From Anoplopoma fimbria (lineage: Eukaryota > Chordata > Actinopteri > Perciformes > Anoplopomatidae): DNA of 64,000 bases. The notes beneath the pieces are model-generated. The model was not told where the DNA came from, ran no database searches, and saw only the letters and a list, made by a program, of their open reading frames with translations. Every line of letters begins with the position of its first letter. The stretch's first letter is position 1. Location of the stretch: positions 21,805,781-21,869,780 of the forward strand of contig NC_072469.1 in NCBI RefSeq assembly GCF_027596085.1. The letters are read 5' to 3'. Shown piece by piece: positions 1 to 23,000 of this stretch. Both the position numbers and the translations under genes were made by a program.

Positions 1-9179
<9,179 letters not shown>

Positions 9180-9420
9180 TCTTTTGTGCTCAGAGTTAGA
9201 TAAGAAGATTGATACAATTCTCTGTCTATCAGTCTGTTGGCTTAGCTGAAAGTTAAATTAGGTGAGTATTTGGATTGGAAATGGGGAAACAGCCCGGTTT
9301 CTTCCAAAGCCAGACAAGCTGTTTCCCCCTGCTTCAGTCTTTATGCTAAGCTCAGCTATAAGCTAACGGACAGATATGACCGTTGTATTAATCTTTTTAT
9401 CTAAGTCTTATCAAACTAGT
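9180..9420. repeat. Degenerate dispersed fish repeat
   Basis: The words 'gttagataagaagattgat', 'agacaagctgtttccccctg' and 'cagtctttatgctaagctc' match, from memory, a very common percomorph interspersed repeat that has the same blocks in the same order. It has no coding capacity, and its boundaries are approximate. A repeat-library search would confirm the family name, which I do not assign. Confidence 0.6.
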
Positions 9421-11744
9421 GAATTGAAATGATGATTACGTCTCCTCATAGCAGAAGTGCATCAATTATCTTCAAAAAATATGTCAGAACAACAAATAGT
9501 TTTTCTTTGACCTTTTGTTATTTAATTGGAAAAGAAATCAGCACACTACTTACAGTGCAATCATATTATCTACCAAGATACACAAGTCCATCCTACTCAG
9601 ACATTTTCATTCTGTCCACTGATGAATAGGTGATGGCGCTTGTAATTACAGGGTGCTTTGCGGAGTGTGATTGCAGCGCACCGAGGGACAGCGAGAGCAA
9701 GGTTCAAGCTTCTTATTTCCCAGAGAAATAAATATAACCAAGAGGTGTATCCGAGCTTCTGCGGATCAGAGAGCCAAGGTCCCCTCTGTGCAGCCACCTC
9801 TGGCTCCAGAGAGTCAAGGAAATGCTTAAGTAATCTGAGATGGAAGTGACAATCATAGCAAAATTAAAGGGGTAGAGTTTCTTAAATCCACAATGTCTGC
9901 AACCTCTTTATGACAAAATGTTTGGAGAACTGAGCAAACTGGTTTGGGGTCAAACAGTGTTATGATGTCTAAGCCAAGAGGTCTTTCTCTCAAAGCAGAG
10001 AGGCAACGACATGTCCTACGCTAAAAGAAGGACTTCCTGCTCCGGGAGCTACATAATTCTCTCAGCTGTAATGAAGCTAATGGCTGTTCCTTCTCCTGAT
10101 TGAAACGACTCGCCTGTTAGCACTGCGCCTCCAATGATAATACAGGGAAGTTAAGCTCATACCAGAATTTCCATTTTTTAACAACGCACAAGTGGATCTC
10201 ATATCCTCCTCTTAACAGCAATAGTGGAAACATCAAATATTGAACTTGATAATTTGATGTTTAAATTGCATGAACTTCTAGATGGAGACAGAAGGCAAGC
10301 TCTCATCCTACCTCTTCACATGTGTAATTTAAATCAGCGGCCGCCATTCTCTAACTCTCAATCTGCAATCAAGGCTGAGGGTTGGGAAATATTTTTAGCT
10401 GAAATCCGTCTATTTGAATATGAATAATACACAAGGTAGAGTGCATTATGATAATAGCCTTCAATTACCGAAGATATCAGCATATCTATCCTTTACTTCT
10501 TGAATGCAGTGGAGAGGAGTATTATACTTCTGAGGACACTCTGTACATGAGAGCAGCATCAATGTTGAATTGTCATTTCTCTCCTGCCCCTCAGTCGCTC
10601 GCGTAGTATCAGCATTCACAGCTCGCTTCAATCAATATCAATTAATTATCACGGCTACTCCAAAATGATAAATGCTTTTTATCTATCACTTCACAAATCA
10701 ATGGCTTCACTGTTACCATGCTAACATTTCCCTCATCATCCGGAGCTCAATCAATTGAAAAGTCGCAGTGGACAATTTGCACTGAAGATGTATGATGAAG
10801 GGGAATCAATATTAGTAGCAGCGAGAGTGAAGGGGAGTGTGATATCTGTGACGAAGAATTTAAAAAGAGGCTTTAACATCAATGACTCTCAAATTGTGTC
10901 ACAGTAGATCAAAAACAGTGACCTGCATTCATTATAGCAAAGTCCTTGTATGTCTTCTGTGCAGCAGTATATCACAGCTACTGTAATTCTTAGACATTGC
11001 TCAGGTGGAACATCTGACAGGATGTTAGGTCAGAGGTTAATCTTTACGCACTGGCCATGTTTCCCTGCCATGCAGCGGTTGTAGCTCATGCCGCAGACCT
11101 CTGTGACCATGTGACCAAAAACCCAATGACCTGCTGTAGATGGTGTGTGACCCCGGGTCAGGGTGTGCGGGGTGAGTGTGACAGGCGACGCCTCTCTTTG
11201 ACGCTATACCGCTGACCTTTGACATTTGGTTTGAAAGCTTGGCTTTCAGAGTAGATGCATAAATCGTTAGGAAAGATGCTAACGTTCGTAGCTGTATAGT
11301 CTTTGCATTGATTTAAAATGAGGACGTATTGTGTCCGTTACTCGAATCATTCCAATGTAACTGACTTAATTGCCCACTGCAAGCAAAAAAATAAATTATA
11401 TATATATTTAAAATGTCACCCATGTAATAAATGGTGGGAAAAGTACTCTTTACCTAAGTAAAAGCACTAATACAACAATGTAAAAATTCTCCAAAGTAAA
11501 AGTCTTCAATTCAAACTGTTATCAGCAAAATGTACAAGTTGTTTGCTCCATCCATGAAAAATTGTCTAGAAATATCCTCTATCCAAGTGGAAGCCACGCT
11601 CTGTGAATGTATGGAATCACTGGAAAGACTTCCTAAATAATGTCAAATTCCCAAAATATAGAATAAAATAGGAGAGGGCAGAGTGTAATGCCATTGGTCA
11701 ATTACAGTTTGTTGTAGCATTGCATTTGGTTGTGTGTCTGTGTT

Positions 11745-11747
<3 letters not shown>
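9421..11747. other. Intergenic DNA, no gene seen
   Basis: No exon or RNA gene recognised. The patch at about 10,590-10,760 is dense in ATCAAT, TTAATTA and TGATAAATG words, resembling a developmental enhancer (see findings). A fragment at 11,430-11,490 resembles the 'aagtactctttacctaagtaaaag' type of dispersed fish repeat seen elsewhere in this window. Confidence 0.55.
11430..11490. repeat. Fragment of AGTAAAAGTAC-type dispersed repeat
   Basis: The words 'ggtgggaaaagtactcttta' and 'ctaagtaaaagcac' match the end of a repeat family that recurs at 30,425-30,575 (same orientation) and in the opposite orientation at 40,780-40,875. The copy is short and its age and class are unknown. Confidence 0.5.
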
Positions 11748-11837
<90 letters not shown>

Positions 11838-11850
11838 GTGTGTGTGTGTG
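11748..11850. repeat. (TG)n microsatellite
   Basis: A TG tract of about 100 bp with one C interruption near 11,833. Frames through it are repeat artefacts. Confidence 0.96.
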
Positions 11851-14800
11851 AGAATGAGTCGGAATGTGCATATAATATTCTCAAAGATTTTAATTTAAAT
11901 AAATGTTTGGTTAGCCGATGTCTGTCGCCAAATGGACCCGCTCCACGTTATTACATGATGAACCCTTTGGTTAAGTTTAAGAAGGAAGTGGCAGAAAATG
12001 TAAACACAAATATAGCACAGGTATCGCAAAGGTAGTTCAGTACTTATATAAATGTTTCTCTTAGTAACTCTCAACAGTTTGGTGTTAACCTGAAAAATTC
12101 ACTTATAAAAACTGATGTAAAACACTTCAGTTTCACACAGAACCAAACAGAAGAATACCTCGCTTATATAAAACATCATTGTATAGACATGCAAATGGTG
12201 AGGAATGTTTTCTATAATTACCCCCTCCACTTTATTCTTCCCTCCTACTTTAGGATCATTAGGGATGGCGAGAGCTCCATTCTGATAAATGTCATTATGC
12301 CTGAAGTGGCCAAAAGTTTTCCTTTTTTGCTTTTAATGCCAAAAACATCGTTGTCTCTACATTTTCTCCACAGAACGCGTTTAGGTCTCTATGCATGTTT
12401 GCATAATTTGGACAGAATAGATTGTTCACAGTGGTCTAATTACCATGATTATACAGGTTTCTATGGTAACCCACGAGTCCAAGTTTGATTCATTATGTTT
12501 TACCTCCGAGGCAGTTTTAATTGTTGTGATGCAAGATAAGAAATGGCTGTTGGCATTTTCAACAACCCACAATTGGCTTTTAACAGCTCCTTTGCAGTTT
12601 CACGTTGTGTCGGCCATAGCCTTGTGCAGTACACACTGAAGCACCCACACCTGTCGAGTAACCAGAGGATGATTATTGCAGCAGGGAGGATGTAAACTTC
12701 ACTTGATGTACTGCATCCTTCATTTCAAAACAGCTTATTACTGAAAAAATATCAAAGAAAGGGCAAAATAAATAAATAAGAGCATTCATGCATTATAAAT
12801 TCTATATACATCATTTGTGAAGCTTTAACATTCATAAAAAAATATTCCTTTTATGATGCCCGTGTCACCAAGCCTGATTATTTACTGAAATAATTATCTA
12901 TAATAATGGGAACTATGTTTCCAATTACAGCATTTTTTTTTAAATAGCAAGAAGTCAATAAAAAGGTTAAAATTGAAAATATATCTCACATTCTACACAA
13001 TAACAGTTGTGCTCCTTAACTTTCTGCAAAAGTAATCAAACTATGTGGCTCCCAGGCGAGCAGTTTTCTTCACAGGACTTTACATCCACTGATTCTGCTA
13101 CCTGTAAGTCCGCAGAGGACACGCCTCAGATCCACGCATCTGAGTTAACAAGTCTCAATCAGTCATGGTGGCTAGAGTTTGGACCTCCTGGACACATCCC
13201 TCGCTGTTACAGAGCTATTGATCGTTTAATTACACGATGTGGGTCAAATTTCCCATGATAGATGGAGGACTGGAAACAATAAAGGAGTGAGACAAAAAAA
13301 AAGAAAGTTGCCGAAACCATCTACAGAATAATAGTGTGTGAGCCTGAAAGTTACTGATTCATCCACACATTCTGGCAGATGAGTATTAATTTTAATGTTG
13401 CATTAAATTAGTGAAAATAACCATATGTTTGAATATTTGGAGCTTGGCAACTTGTCAAACTTCAGGGGACTCTGCATGATTTTAATGTATCACACCAGGT
13501 GCATACACAAACAACCAGTGGAGGAATGTAAATGAGTACTTTTGCTGAGGTTCTGTGGTTTAGTACATTTTTTAAGGTGGTTGACATGAGTATTTCCATT
13601 TCCTGGTACCTCAAACATCTACTCCACTACGTTCCGAGGGGAAATAAGGTCATTTTTACTCCACCACATGTTTGTGACGGATTTAAATGTTGAATATAAA
13701 GCATATGATTAGCTTATTAAGTATGATGCATTGTTGTAATTTAGTTAAAATCAGCTCCATCTATAATATTAAAATGCAGATTAGAACATCATTAATAATG
13801 ATACAATAATGTGATATACATATATTAAAATATACTGAAAGGGGCCACTGTGCATGATGAGTACTTTTGATACATTTTGCTTGCAAAACATTTGTTTTTT
13901 TACTTATGTAACATCTTTTAGTGTAAACTTTAGTATAAAATACATGCATTATTTGGATACACACACACCGTGCAGATCCAACATGTTGTGACTCACAGTT
14001 AATAGTTGCCTCAAGTGAACATTGATGTGACAAATAACTGTGTAACTGAGTGTAATACGGCTCTTTAACTCATAGGAAGCCTGTTATATAAACTCCTCTC
14101 TGTTATCAGAACGTGCTCCAGATCCCTCATCTGGTGAAATATTTTTTACAGGCGACGTTACTCGTCCCAGTGTGCTTCCTGTGAAGTAAAGGTGCCTGAA
14201 TAGTGAATCCTTAGCCATGTTATGTATGTGCTCTGTCCCTCCCTGTCTCTCTGTCTCCCTCAGCTGTGCTATTTTCTGCTCTCCCTCTGCAGCACGGCCC
14301 TCGCTCAGGCAGGCTCGGGCTCCCAGCTCTAATTCTGCAGCACTCGCCGACGTCCTTCAGTTGACCTTGGCGCACCACGATGCCCTCTGACGCCATGCTT
14401 CTAGAATCACTGTGCCCCCTGTGTCTTATCAACACATCATTACAGACACACAGTCACACATATTGCCGCCCTGCTAATCAATAGTGCATCGGGCTCCAAT
14501 CACGTGGAGGGGTGCCTCTGGGGAAAAATCATTGGATTTGCAGCGCTGTGACTGGCCACACGCGTACGCCGGTGTGTATGTATGCTTTAGTGTGCTTACA
14601 TCTGCTTCTGTGTGTTTTCAGTAATAAGCAAGGAGCAAAGGCTAATAGCGTTATTTCAATGATGACCTGTTGGTCGCCGCACAGGGTTGAGTTTGTGTAA
14701 ATATGGTTTGCTGTGTGCGTTAGCATTATGTAGGCTCCTGAACCTCCTCTATAGAGGTTACACTTATATCATCTAGTCCTCCCCCTCCACCTCGCTGTGC

Positions 14801-17800
14801 ACTGCTGCTGAACAGGGGCACTTAACACCCGTGTGTATGGTTCTACCTACCTTAACTGTAGAAACAGAAAACCTTTTTTATTTTTTATCCTCACTGTGAC
14901 TCAAAACGTTAGGCAGCTACTTGCAACATTGCATGGTTATTTCTGTCTTTGTGAGAATTAACCCTTGCTGTAAAGTATGAGCCTCTGCACTGGCAAATAA
15001 CATACGCAGAATCATATTTTAAAGGATGCAAGTGCATCAATATGTGCACGCCAGGTAATGCAGTAGTACACTTTAATTTTTGTTTGATTGCAGAAAGTAA
15101 CCATACTTCACGTGCCCCAGTTATGAAGAGCATAAAAATGCCTGCGATTAATATAAGATTACACAAGTCTAAGTTTTAACAGTACTCATTCTAGACCTGC
15201 GTCTCTATAAAAGGCTGACCAGTGAGATAGAAGACTGCGTGGCATTCCCCTCTATCTCTACCGCTCCATTCCGCTCATCTGTCCCCAGGGCCAGAGTCAG
15301 AGCGGCAGGATCAAAAGTAAAAATCAGAGCGGAGAGCTGTATCCAATCGTGTCAGTCAGAGAGGTCTCTCCCTCTACTGTAGTCTGACAACGTCCAGGGC
15401 TGAGGGCACTGATCTCTATCAACGAGGATAAATTCAGTCAAGCCTCTAAAATGTGTGGTGGTGGACCTCAAGTGATTTAAATCATTAAAATGAGGCCAGC
15501 TGCATCATGCAGTTGGAGCACGCGGTGGGGGCATCCAGCAGCCTGGTACAGAGAGAAGAGTGCCATCATCTGGCCCCTGCTGATACATCCATCCCACTGC
15601 AGAGTGCTTGTGTGTGGAGAGATGCAACAGCAGATCAGTGCAGGAATTTAAATGTGTATGGAGATATGACGATGTATGTTTGGTCCAGTGCAACATTGTC
15701 GTCAACCTCTGAGACATACAGACCGATCTTAAAGCAACAATCTGCCCCTTTAAGTAGAAGTACTCGAAAGTCACATGCATAATGGATGTGAACAGAACCG
15801 TACGAGAAAGAACACTGTGGTGGAGGTTTTAGTTTTTCACTGTGAGGCCTGTTCTAGGTAGCCTGTGTAATTGCACAATTATCAGTGCAGACTGAGTGTG
15901 GAACTTGTGTGATCAGGAGAGAAAGGCGCACTAGCCTGTCAGCATCTTCAGGAGGATCCAACAGCTTTTACCAGACAAGAGACAACAATCACGCATCAAC
16001 CGTTCCATTTTCGCAAATAATAGAGCAGCGCCTCCTGCAATCATTATATAGGCCTGCGAGAGGGAGAGTGTGTGTGTACCTTGTATAATTGCAGGGTTCC
16101 AGACATATGTTTGTGTTCATTCTGCTCATAGTAAAAAGGTTGTGAGGTGTTGATTTACCTTTCAGCATGTAATTGAAAAAGTAAAGCGCTACAAGTCACT
16201 CGCGCCTGCTGTCTCCAAGAAAAAAGTGCTTTTAGGGAGTGAAATGAACCGTCTTGCATTAGTGCTAAACTCAGCTTTCTCCGGCTTTTGTGCTGGCAAT
16301 CATCAAATATCTATAACGTACAGCACACGGATTCAAACTAACAGATTTATGAAATGTAAAATGATTAACGCACTCTCTTTTTAAACATACTTGCATTTTC
16401 TTTGTGTCCCACGCACACTTCAAGAAAGATAAATGTAAGCAAAGCACAGAATGTTCCCAAACAGACAGCGCTTTATAAAGACGGTAATCACATCCTTGGG
16501 CTTCATGAAATCTCTGCTAGACCTGATTGTCCTGCTAACAGCCAGAGCAAAACAAACAGGTGGAATGATCTGTGACACATAGCAGGCAGCAAAAACACAC
16601 AGGAGCATCTCAGTCAATCAGCAATCACGCCTGTCCCGAGCATAAACACACCTATTACGCACGCCAAGCGGTGTCAGTGTAAACAATGCAGAACAATACA
16701 CTCTGCATTTCTAGCTGCAGTGGCTCCTCTGATTGGCTGGATCGATCGTCGGAGGCATTTGATGTTATAGGAGGAGAGGCGAGGCATATTGATTGGAGGA
16801 TAATCAGAGTCAAGCCGGCTTGGTCCTCTTCAATAATTCAAAGGAAGGATTTGGGGTGAGATTCCCTCAGATCGGAGGTGTGATGTACATTTCATAGCCT
16901 GAGAGTTTCGGGGAGTTGCACAGGAACGGGGAGGGTGTGTGAGAGTGGGATGGGGGGGAGTGAGGGGTGGGAGAAGGAGGTCACATGGGCTCAAACATGA
17001 GACATCTTTTAAACCAATCGCAACAACCGTGAACTAATTCTGTTCTCCACCTTCTACATCTATAAAAAACTGGCGAAAAAACACTATTAATAATTTGTAT
17101 GTTACACGCATGTGCTTGCAAATGTGTGCTTAATGCATATATTTCCCACTTTGGAGGTTTTTTGTAACATTCCTGAGGCAGAATGTACAGCAAACTGTGT
17201 TTACATCACCCAGAGGACCTTGCATAGCAATCCAACCATTGATTTTCACACAATCACCTTCAGCTCTGTATGTGTGACTAAGCCAGTGTCATCGGCCGTG
17301 ACATTGCTGTGAAAAACAGAACACACATAAACATTATACCTCCTTTTCTTTCTGTCTTCACTGTATGCATTACATTAAGGATAAACGCACTGTCTTTTGA
17401 ACCTGAATTAGATTATTGTTCACCTTGTTGAAGCATCGGTTTGCATCAGATCAGAGAGCAGCTTTGATTACGTGGATACAGAGTTTGCTGGTTTGGTTGT
17501 AATGGAGCTATGATTAAATCATAACTCTGACCTGTCCACTGTGTGTGTTTTTGTTGTTCTGTTGGAACTCCGTTCTTGCTTTAAGCAATGTGTTTCAAAG
17601 TCCAGTTTCTAAACAAGTTCAAATGTCACCAAATTTTTTCTCATGCATATTAAAATATCGTCAGTATTTTTGCCCCAACCAACATCTTACAAGACACCAC
17701 AAATGAATACGAACCGTCTCTAGAACACTGCAAAAGGAGTTTTAAAATAAAGAAAATCAATTTAGATCTCTCAAATTCAGAATTTTAGACCATCATGTAT

Positions 17801-19971
17801 ACATAAGATTCATAAATACCTAACAAAACTCTATACTGTATATATAATAATGGAAAATAGAATTAATACCAGTTAAATAGTCCCTCTTGCATTCTTTTCC
17901 AGTTTTTTTAGACATTGTTAGAAATCTTAAAAATATTAGAACTAAACCACAATAACAGTTTTGCATTATTGTTGCAAGTGTTGATTCTATTTTGTGGATA
18001 AACTCAGTTTTTCAAGTTTATTAGCTGCCTTAATGTCCTATATGGAAAAAGGTTATTGTTATTTAGTTAATTTAAACATTACTGGGAAGCTAAAAACTAA
18101 GTAACACACCTAGCTTATAGCATATTATCCGTCACATTATTAACAAGGTGGCAAATACAACAGTGTGAACCATTGCAATGCAACACATTAATGTAAAATA
18201 AGTGTATTTCCCCAGCAGATGTTGTGTGAATTAATTATTATAGAAGGAGAGGATTGTGGGAGTTGTGTGAAAATCCCCAGCCAAGAATCTCTGTAAAGAA
18301 CAGACATGATTTATGGAGGAAAAAAAAATCGGGGAGGTTGATAGCACCCATGTATAAAGTTGTGAACCACCCTCTACTGAGACTCTTGAAAACATTCGGC
18401 CTGTGACCATTATAATGGCGAAAATATCACAGTTACAGAATGGTGCTCGTAGATATCTTTAAAGCCCAGCTCCAGGTGCTCTTTGTGGCTTTAGTGTGTC
18501 CATATTTCATACCACCATGACCTGTGCTGTGGATCTATGTGGTGCTAGTCATACGTGCCTGGAATCAGACCGCACCGCTGCTTCTGCAGCCTGGCGAAAA
18601 AGGTCACACAGAGGGCTTCCTCCACAACGCCTTGTTTTCTCCCAACGCTTATCTCTTAATCACTGCAATTACTATGGCAACACTTGTTTGTTTGTTTGCT
18701 GGAATGGTGCATTAGTGCGCTCGTATCCTGCTGACCGGTGCAGACGCGTCAGGCAGACGTCTGGGGAGGGACACTGCGGTTAGAGGCTACGCTGACTGCA
18801 GATGTGGGATTTAGATAGAAGAGCCACTGCCACCATCATCCTCACCTTAAACATCATCATCTTGATCATGTATCTCTGTCTGTCTGTCTGTCTGTACGTC
18901 TGTCTGTGTCTGCCTCGGCCTGTCTCTCAAAGTGAGGCACATACCTCTGGGGAATTACTGCATCAGGTCATCTGTCAGTCTCCATACTGCACCACATCCT
19001 ATACACCAAAGAGGCTCCCTTAAGTGTATTGAGCTGTAAAGGTTAGGCCTTTATATGTTTACATCCAGCTCTTACTGTGCAGCCCTCTTTAGATGTTGCC
19101 ACTAGATCTTTCTTTACTCTATTTCTTTTTGGTTCTCCTCTTGTCTATTTTGTGATCTACACCTGTGCTTTGTGATATCTTCTTCTTCCGCTGCCGCCCT
19201 TGTCTTGCTCAGCCTCCAACAGCAGCCCCGGTCCATTTACTATTTGAGAAAAGGAGTTGAGCGTGTAGACAAACGTCCTTTCCTGTGCTCTCTGTCACCT
19301 CTTACCTGGAATCACATCTCCATACACACTCTAATTATCCCATTTGATGAGAAACGTGGCTCCTCCGCTTCTGCTCTGGCTCCAGAGCCTAGCGTCTCCA
19401 GCCCTTAGCAGGTTGATGCAAGGCTCGTCTCCCACTCATCATTACTGCAGGAGATACCTGGCTAATTATAGCGCTGTGCTGCTGTAATGGAGACAGACCT
19501 GGATACCAGGGTGACTGGGAGGAGCAGACATTGGTGGAAAAGAGGGTTATGGAAGAGAGAGGATTAAGAAAGGCTGCTTATCAGACTGTGGAATACTGCC
19601 GTTATATACAAACTGGTGAAGAAATGTTATTGTTATTACCATTTTTAATGTAGACATATCTCATTTGGGTTTTATTTTATTTAATATCATTTTTCTTTTT
19701 TTACCATTTTCATTTATATTTCAATGATTTTTACACTGACTTCTAGTTTAAATAAAAATATGTTCAGTCCCTGAATTCTCATTACACAATGTGAGATACA
19801 ATGTGTGAAGTAAAACATCTAAAATAGCATCCAGAGCTTTTTTTGATAGTAGAGGTGGCGGCAACATCAGCTGTGGCTTTTCTTTATTCCAACCTACGCA
19901 GTGCAAAGCATCTCTATTTAATGCCGCTTGACCTTGATCAGAAAACTGTAGGTGAGCTGCACAGCACGTTC

Positions 19972-19972
<1 letters not shown>
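11851..19972. other. Intergenic DNA, no gene seen
   Basis: No gene is supported. It contains a dispersed repeat (13,545-13,745) and a patch at 16,720-16,980 with two ATTGG (inverted CCAAT) boxes followed by a G-rich run. A TCTG-rich simple stretch lies near 18,876-18,912. The rest is unique AT-rich DNA. A CACGTG E-box lies at about 14,502. Confidence 0.55.
13545..13745 (+). repeat. Dispersed fish repeat (ACTCCACTAC type)
   Basis: The words 'gagtatttccatttcctggt', 'ctactccactacgttc', 'tttttactccaccaca' and 'aagcatatgattagcttatt' match a degenerate percomorph repeat that is also present at 53,045-53,375 in this window. It is non-coding; boundaries are approximate. Confidence 0.6.
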
Positions 19973-20049
<77 letters not shown>

Positions 20050-20073
20050 ATGTACTGTGTGTGTGTGTGTGTG
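19973..20073. repeat. (CA)n followed by (TG)n, inverted microsatellite pair
   Basis: A CA tract (19,973-20,047) is followed after about nine bases by a short TG tract (20,056-20,073). Because TG is the complement of CA read backwards, the two can pair as a hairpin with a stem of roughly 18 bp. Confidence 0.93.
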
Positions 20074-23000
20074 CACATCCTTTCTGACCCAGCATGTCCT
20101 CTTTCCATCATCTCCAGTTTTTTTTTTCCTCCCGTCATTGTAATGGTTCTCTGCGCTGCCTCTCTGGGTTTATGCAGCATCATTCACAAACATCACCCAG
20201 TCCTCCTCCTCGTCCTTCGCCTCACTCACTCCGTGGTCCTCTCATTCTTTTGAAGTCCTTGATTCACATATAATCTCCTGAAGAGCTCCTATATGTCAGC
20301 CGAACCAGCCAGAGAGACAAAGGCAGGCCTGAGTTAATTACCTATCATTTAGAGCAGATGGCTGCAGATGATATGTAAATGCTTGTTCGCTCGAATGCAT
20401 GTGTGTATCTGTGTGTTTTTGTGACTATAGCTGCATATGTATTGTTGCATATTTACATCCCACTATCTTTTCTTATATCTGTATTCAATAAATTACATCC
20501 ACACACACACAGACAGACAGACAGGGAGGCATACAGATGGTTTCCGTTTCTGCTAAGGGATTTTGAATTTCAATTGTGATATGGATTGTTTTATTCCACC
20601 CAGATAAAGTGTTAATGACTGAGACCATAATTACGGGTTGCAATTTTTCTGCAATTACTCGCAGCCTCCTTTAGGCTGCTTGCATATTCATTCAAATTAT
20701 GTTTCACAATCTGTTTCTTCATCTTAAAATTAAAATACTGTGTTTACATTTGCTTTTAATTATTTGAGCCCCATATTATGTGCCTTGGTTGTTTTACATA
20801 TACAGGATAAAAAGATAATTCACAAGTATTTTTTTTAGGGAGTACATTCTAACCTTCTGGGGCTGCAGAGCACTAAGTTGTATCCAGGCCATAGTAAGTC
20901 AATTGAAACATTTGTTTTTTGTATTATTTTTCTTCGGCTTCTCAAGAATATCTTCTCAGAGACCAAAGCGATTCTTTTTCAGAGAAACAAGCTCACCTGA
21001 CGCCAAATATAAGCCGTTGTGTTCTGTTTCTAAGCATGAAGCAAGACGCACGGTAAATCAATGATGAATGTGCATTGAAACAGAGATATATGTTACAGTG
21101 CACTCCATGACACAGGAAGAAATGTTACCACAAAGGGAGGGCCGGACGACGGGGGAGATGATGGTGGGGGCTGGGGAGTAGGGGGTTAGCAGTCAGATCA
21201 ATAGTACCGCTGGAGAGACCTGTCTGTTTTTGACTTCACACTGTAAATTAAGCCTTCTCTGTGCCAACGTTTTCTCAGCAGCGAGTGTGTGAATTACAGT
21301 GTATATTCAAGCCATAATGCACCCTTTTGTGCTTTGTGCTGTAGCTGCTGCAACCTGTGTGAAGTAATCTGTGTATGTTTATTCTCCACCAACACACCCA
21401 GCAGGCGTCTGTGAATGTAGTCAGCATGTGCGACTGTAAGTTTGCAATGCCACAGATGGAGACCCACTAATTTACTCATTATGGAGATTTAATATGAGAG
21501 AATGCTGCTGCAAAGATCAGATGTAACTAATACACAGCATCGCCATTCAGTTCGCCATTCAATCTGAGCTTGATTCATATTCAGATCCATCCGCCCTCTG
21601 CTAGTTTTCACTTATTTTATCCAGTCATAAATGCCCCCAAAATTAAATATATTTCTTTCTATTTGCACTGATTTGTTTTTTATGCTCAGACATGACACGA
21701 TCAGTGCAGCAGCAGCAAATGGAGCCAATTCATGTGATGGTTAGTCCCCTATTGGCTTCCTGGTGAGCAAAGCTCTTTCACAGCTCTGAGAAGTTAATGC
21801 TGCTTCAGGCCTTTTATGGCAAGATGGCAGCTGTAGCAATTTGGCTTCATACATGTTAATATTAATTTGTCAATTCAGCTAGTCTTCAGATAGTGCACTC
21901 TACTGTTCCATCATGTTAAATCAGATTATATTTAAAAAATTAGACTTCGAAAAAATACAACATAATTAATTGTGCAAATATGTTTAATTCAGAGTAAAAA
22001 TAATTTGTACAACTGCTTGTTGGGGCTGTTAGAATGATCTAGTAATATTTATATCTTGTATGTTGAAATTAGATTATGAACATCTATTATAATTAAAGTT
22101 AAAAATGTAAAAACTTGATATTCTGTATGACGTTTATTTCAATGAATTTAGAGGCATTGAATCAGCATTGTCTCTGCTCAGGAATCAAATCAGCGTTTGA
22201 CTGCTAGAAAATGGAACCGACCATCGCTCAGCTTTATATTATAACAACGAGGCCCTCTACTGGCATCAAGAGCCTCTGCACCAGCACCATGTTACACTAT
22301 GACATGGAAAATACAACCAGGATCTCTACTGTAATGCTTTCCAGTGCTAGTCCTTAGGGATATTTTAGTAGGGGCTCCTTATTTAATCCCTGTTTTAGCC
22401 TCAGACGTGGTAACAGTGCAGACTGCAGGGTGAAGAAAACACTGGTGTTATTTCAATTTAACATTCTGGACACATTCTCACTGTCTCACAGAACGAATGC
22501 AGAGGAAACACTGGGATACACCTAGGACACTCCTTCAGTTAGCAACATCGTGTGTCTTTCAGTTTAAATATATCTGCTCCAAAATAAAATGACCCATTGT
22601 GTTACAATTATAGTGACCTCATTAAGACAATAATAGCGTTACAAAATGAGACAAAAGAGGATTCTGATTAACCTTTGGCTTAAATTTTTGTGTTAACCAC
22701 CAGACTTTTTTTCTTAAGATGTTCTGTACAATAGTCTGATACATTTGAGACTGACTGACGGCACACGCTAACTCATTTTTCAGACACATTTTCTCTAGCA
22801 CAAGCACACAGTTTCCCTCTCATCCCTGCAGAGAAAAGTGTGTGCACCTTTGATCTGGTCTTGCACGTGGTCTATATCTCTCCTGGAGCAGAAAACCATT
22901 ACATACTCTCTGTGTCCAGATACACTTGTCATGCATTGGCGGGCTCAGATCCCAGGGAATCAAAGGTGTGGGTGATGCCTCCAGAACCTGCATTAATATG

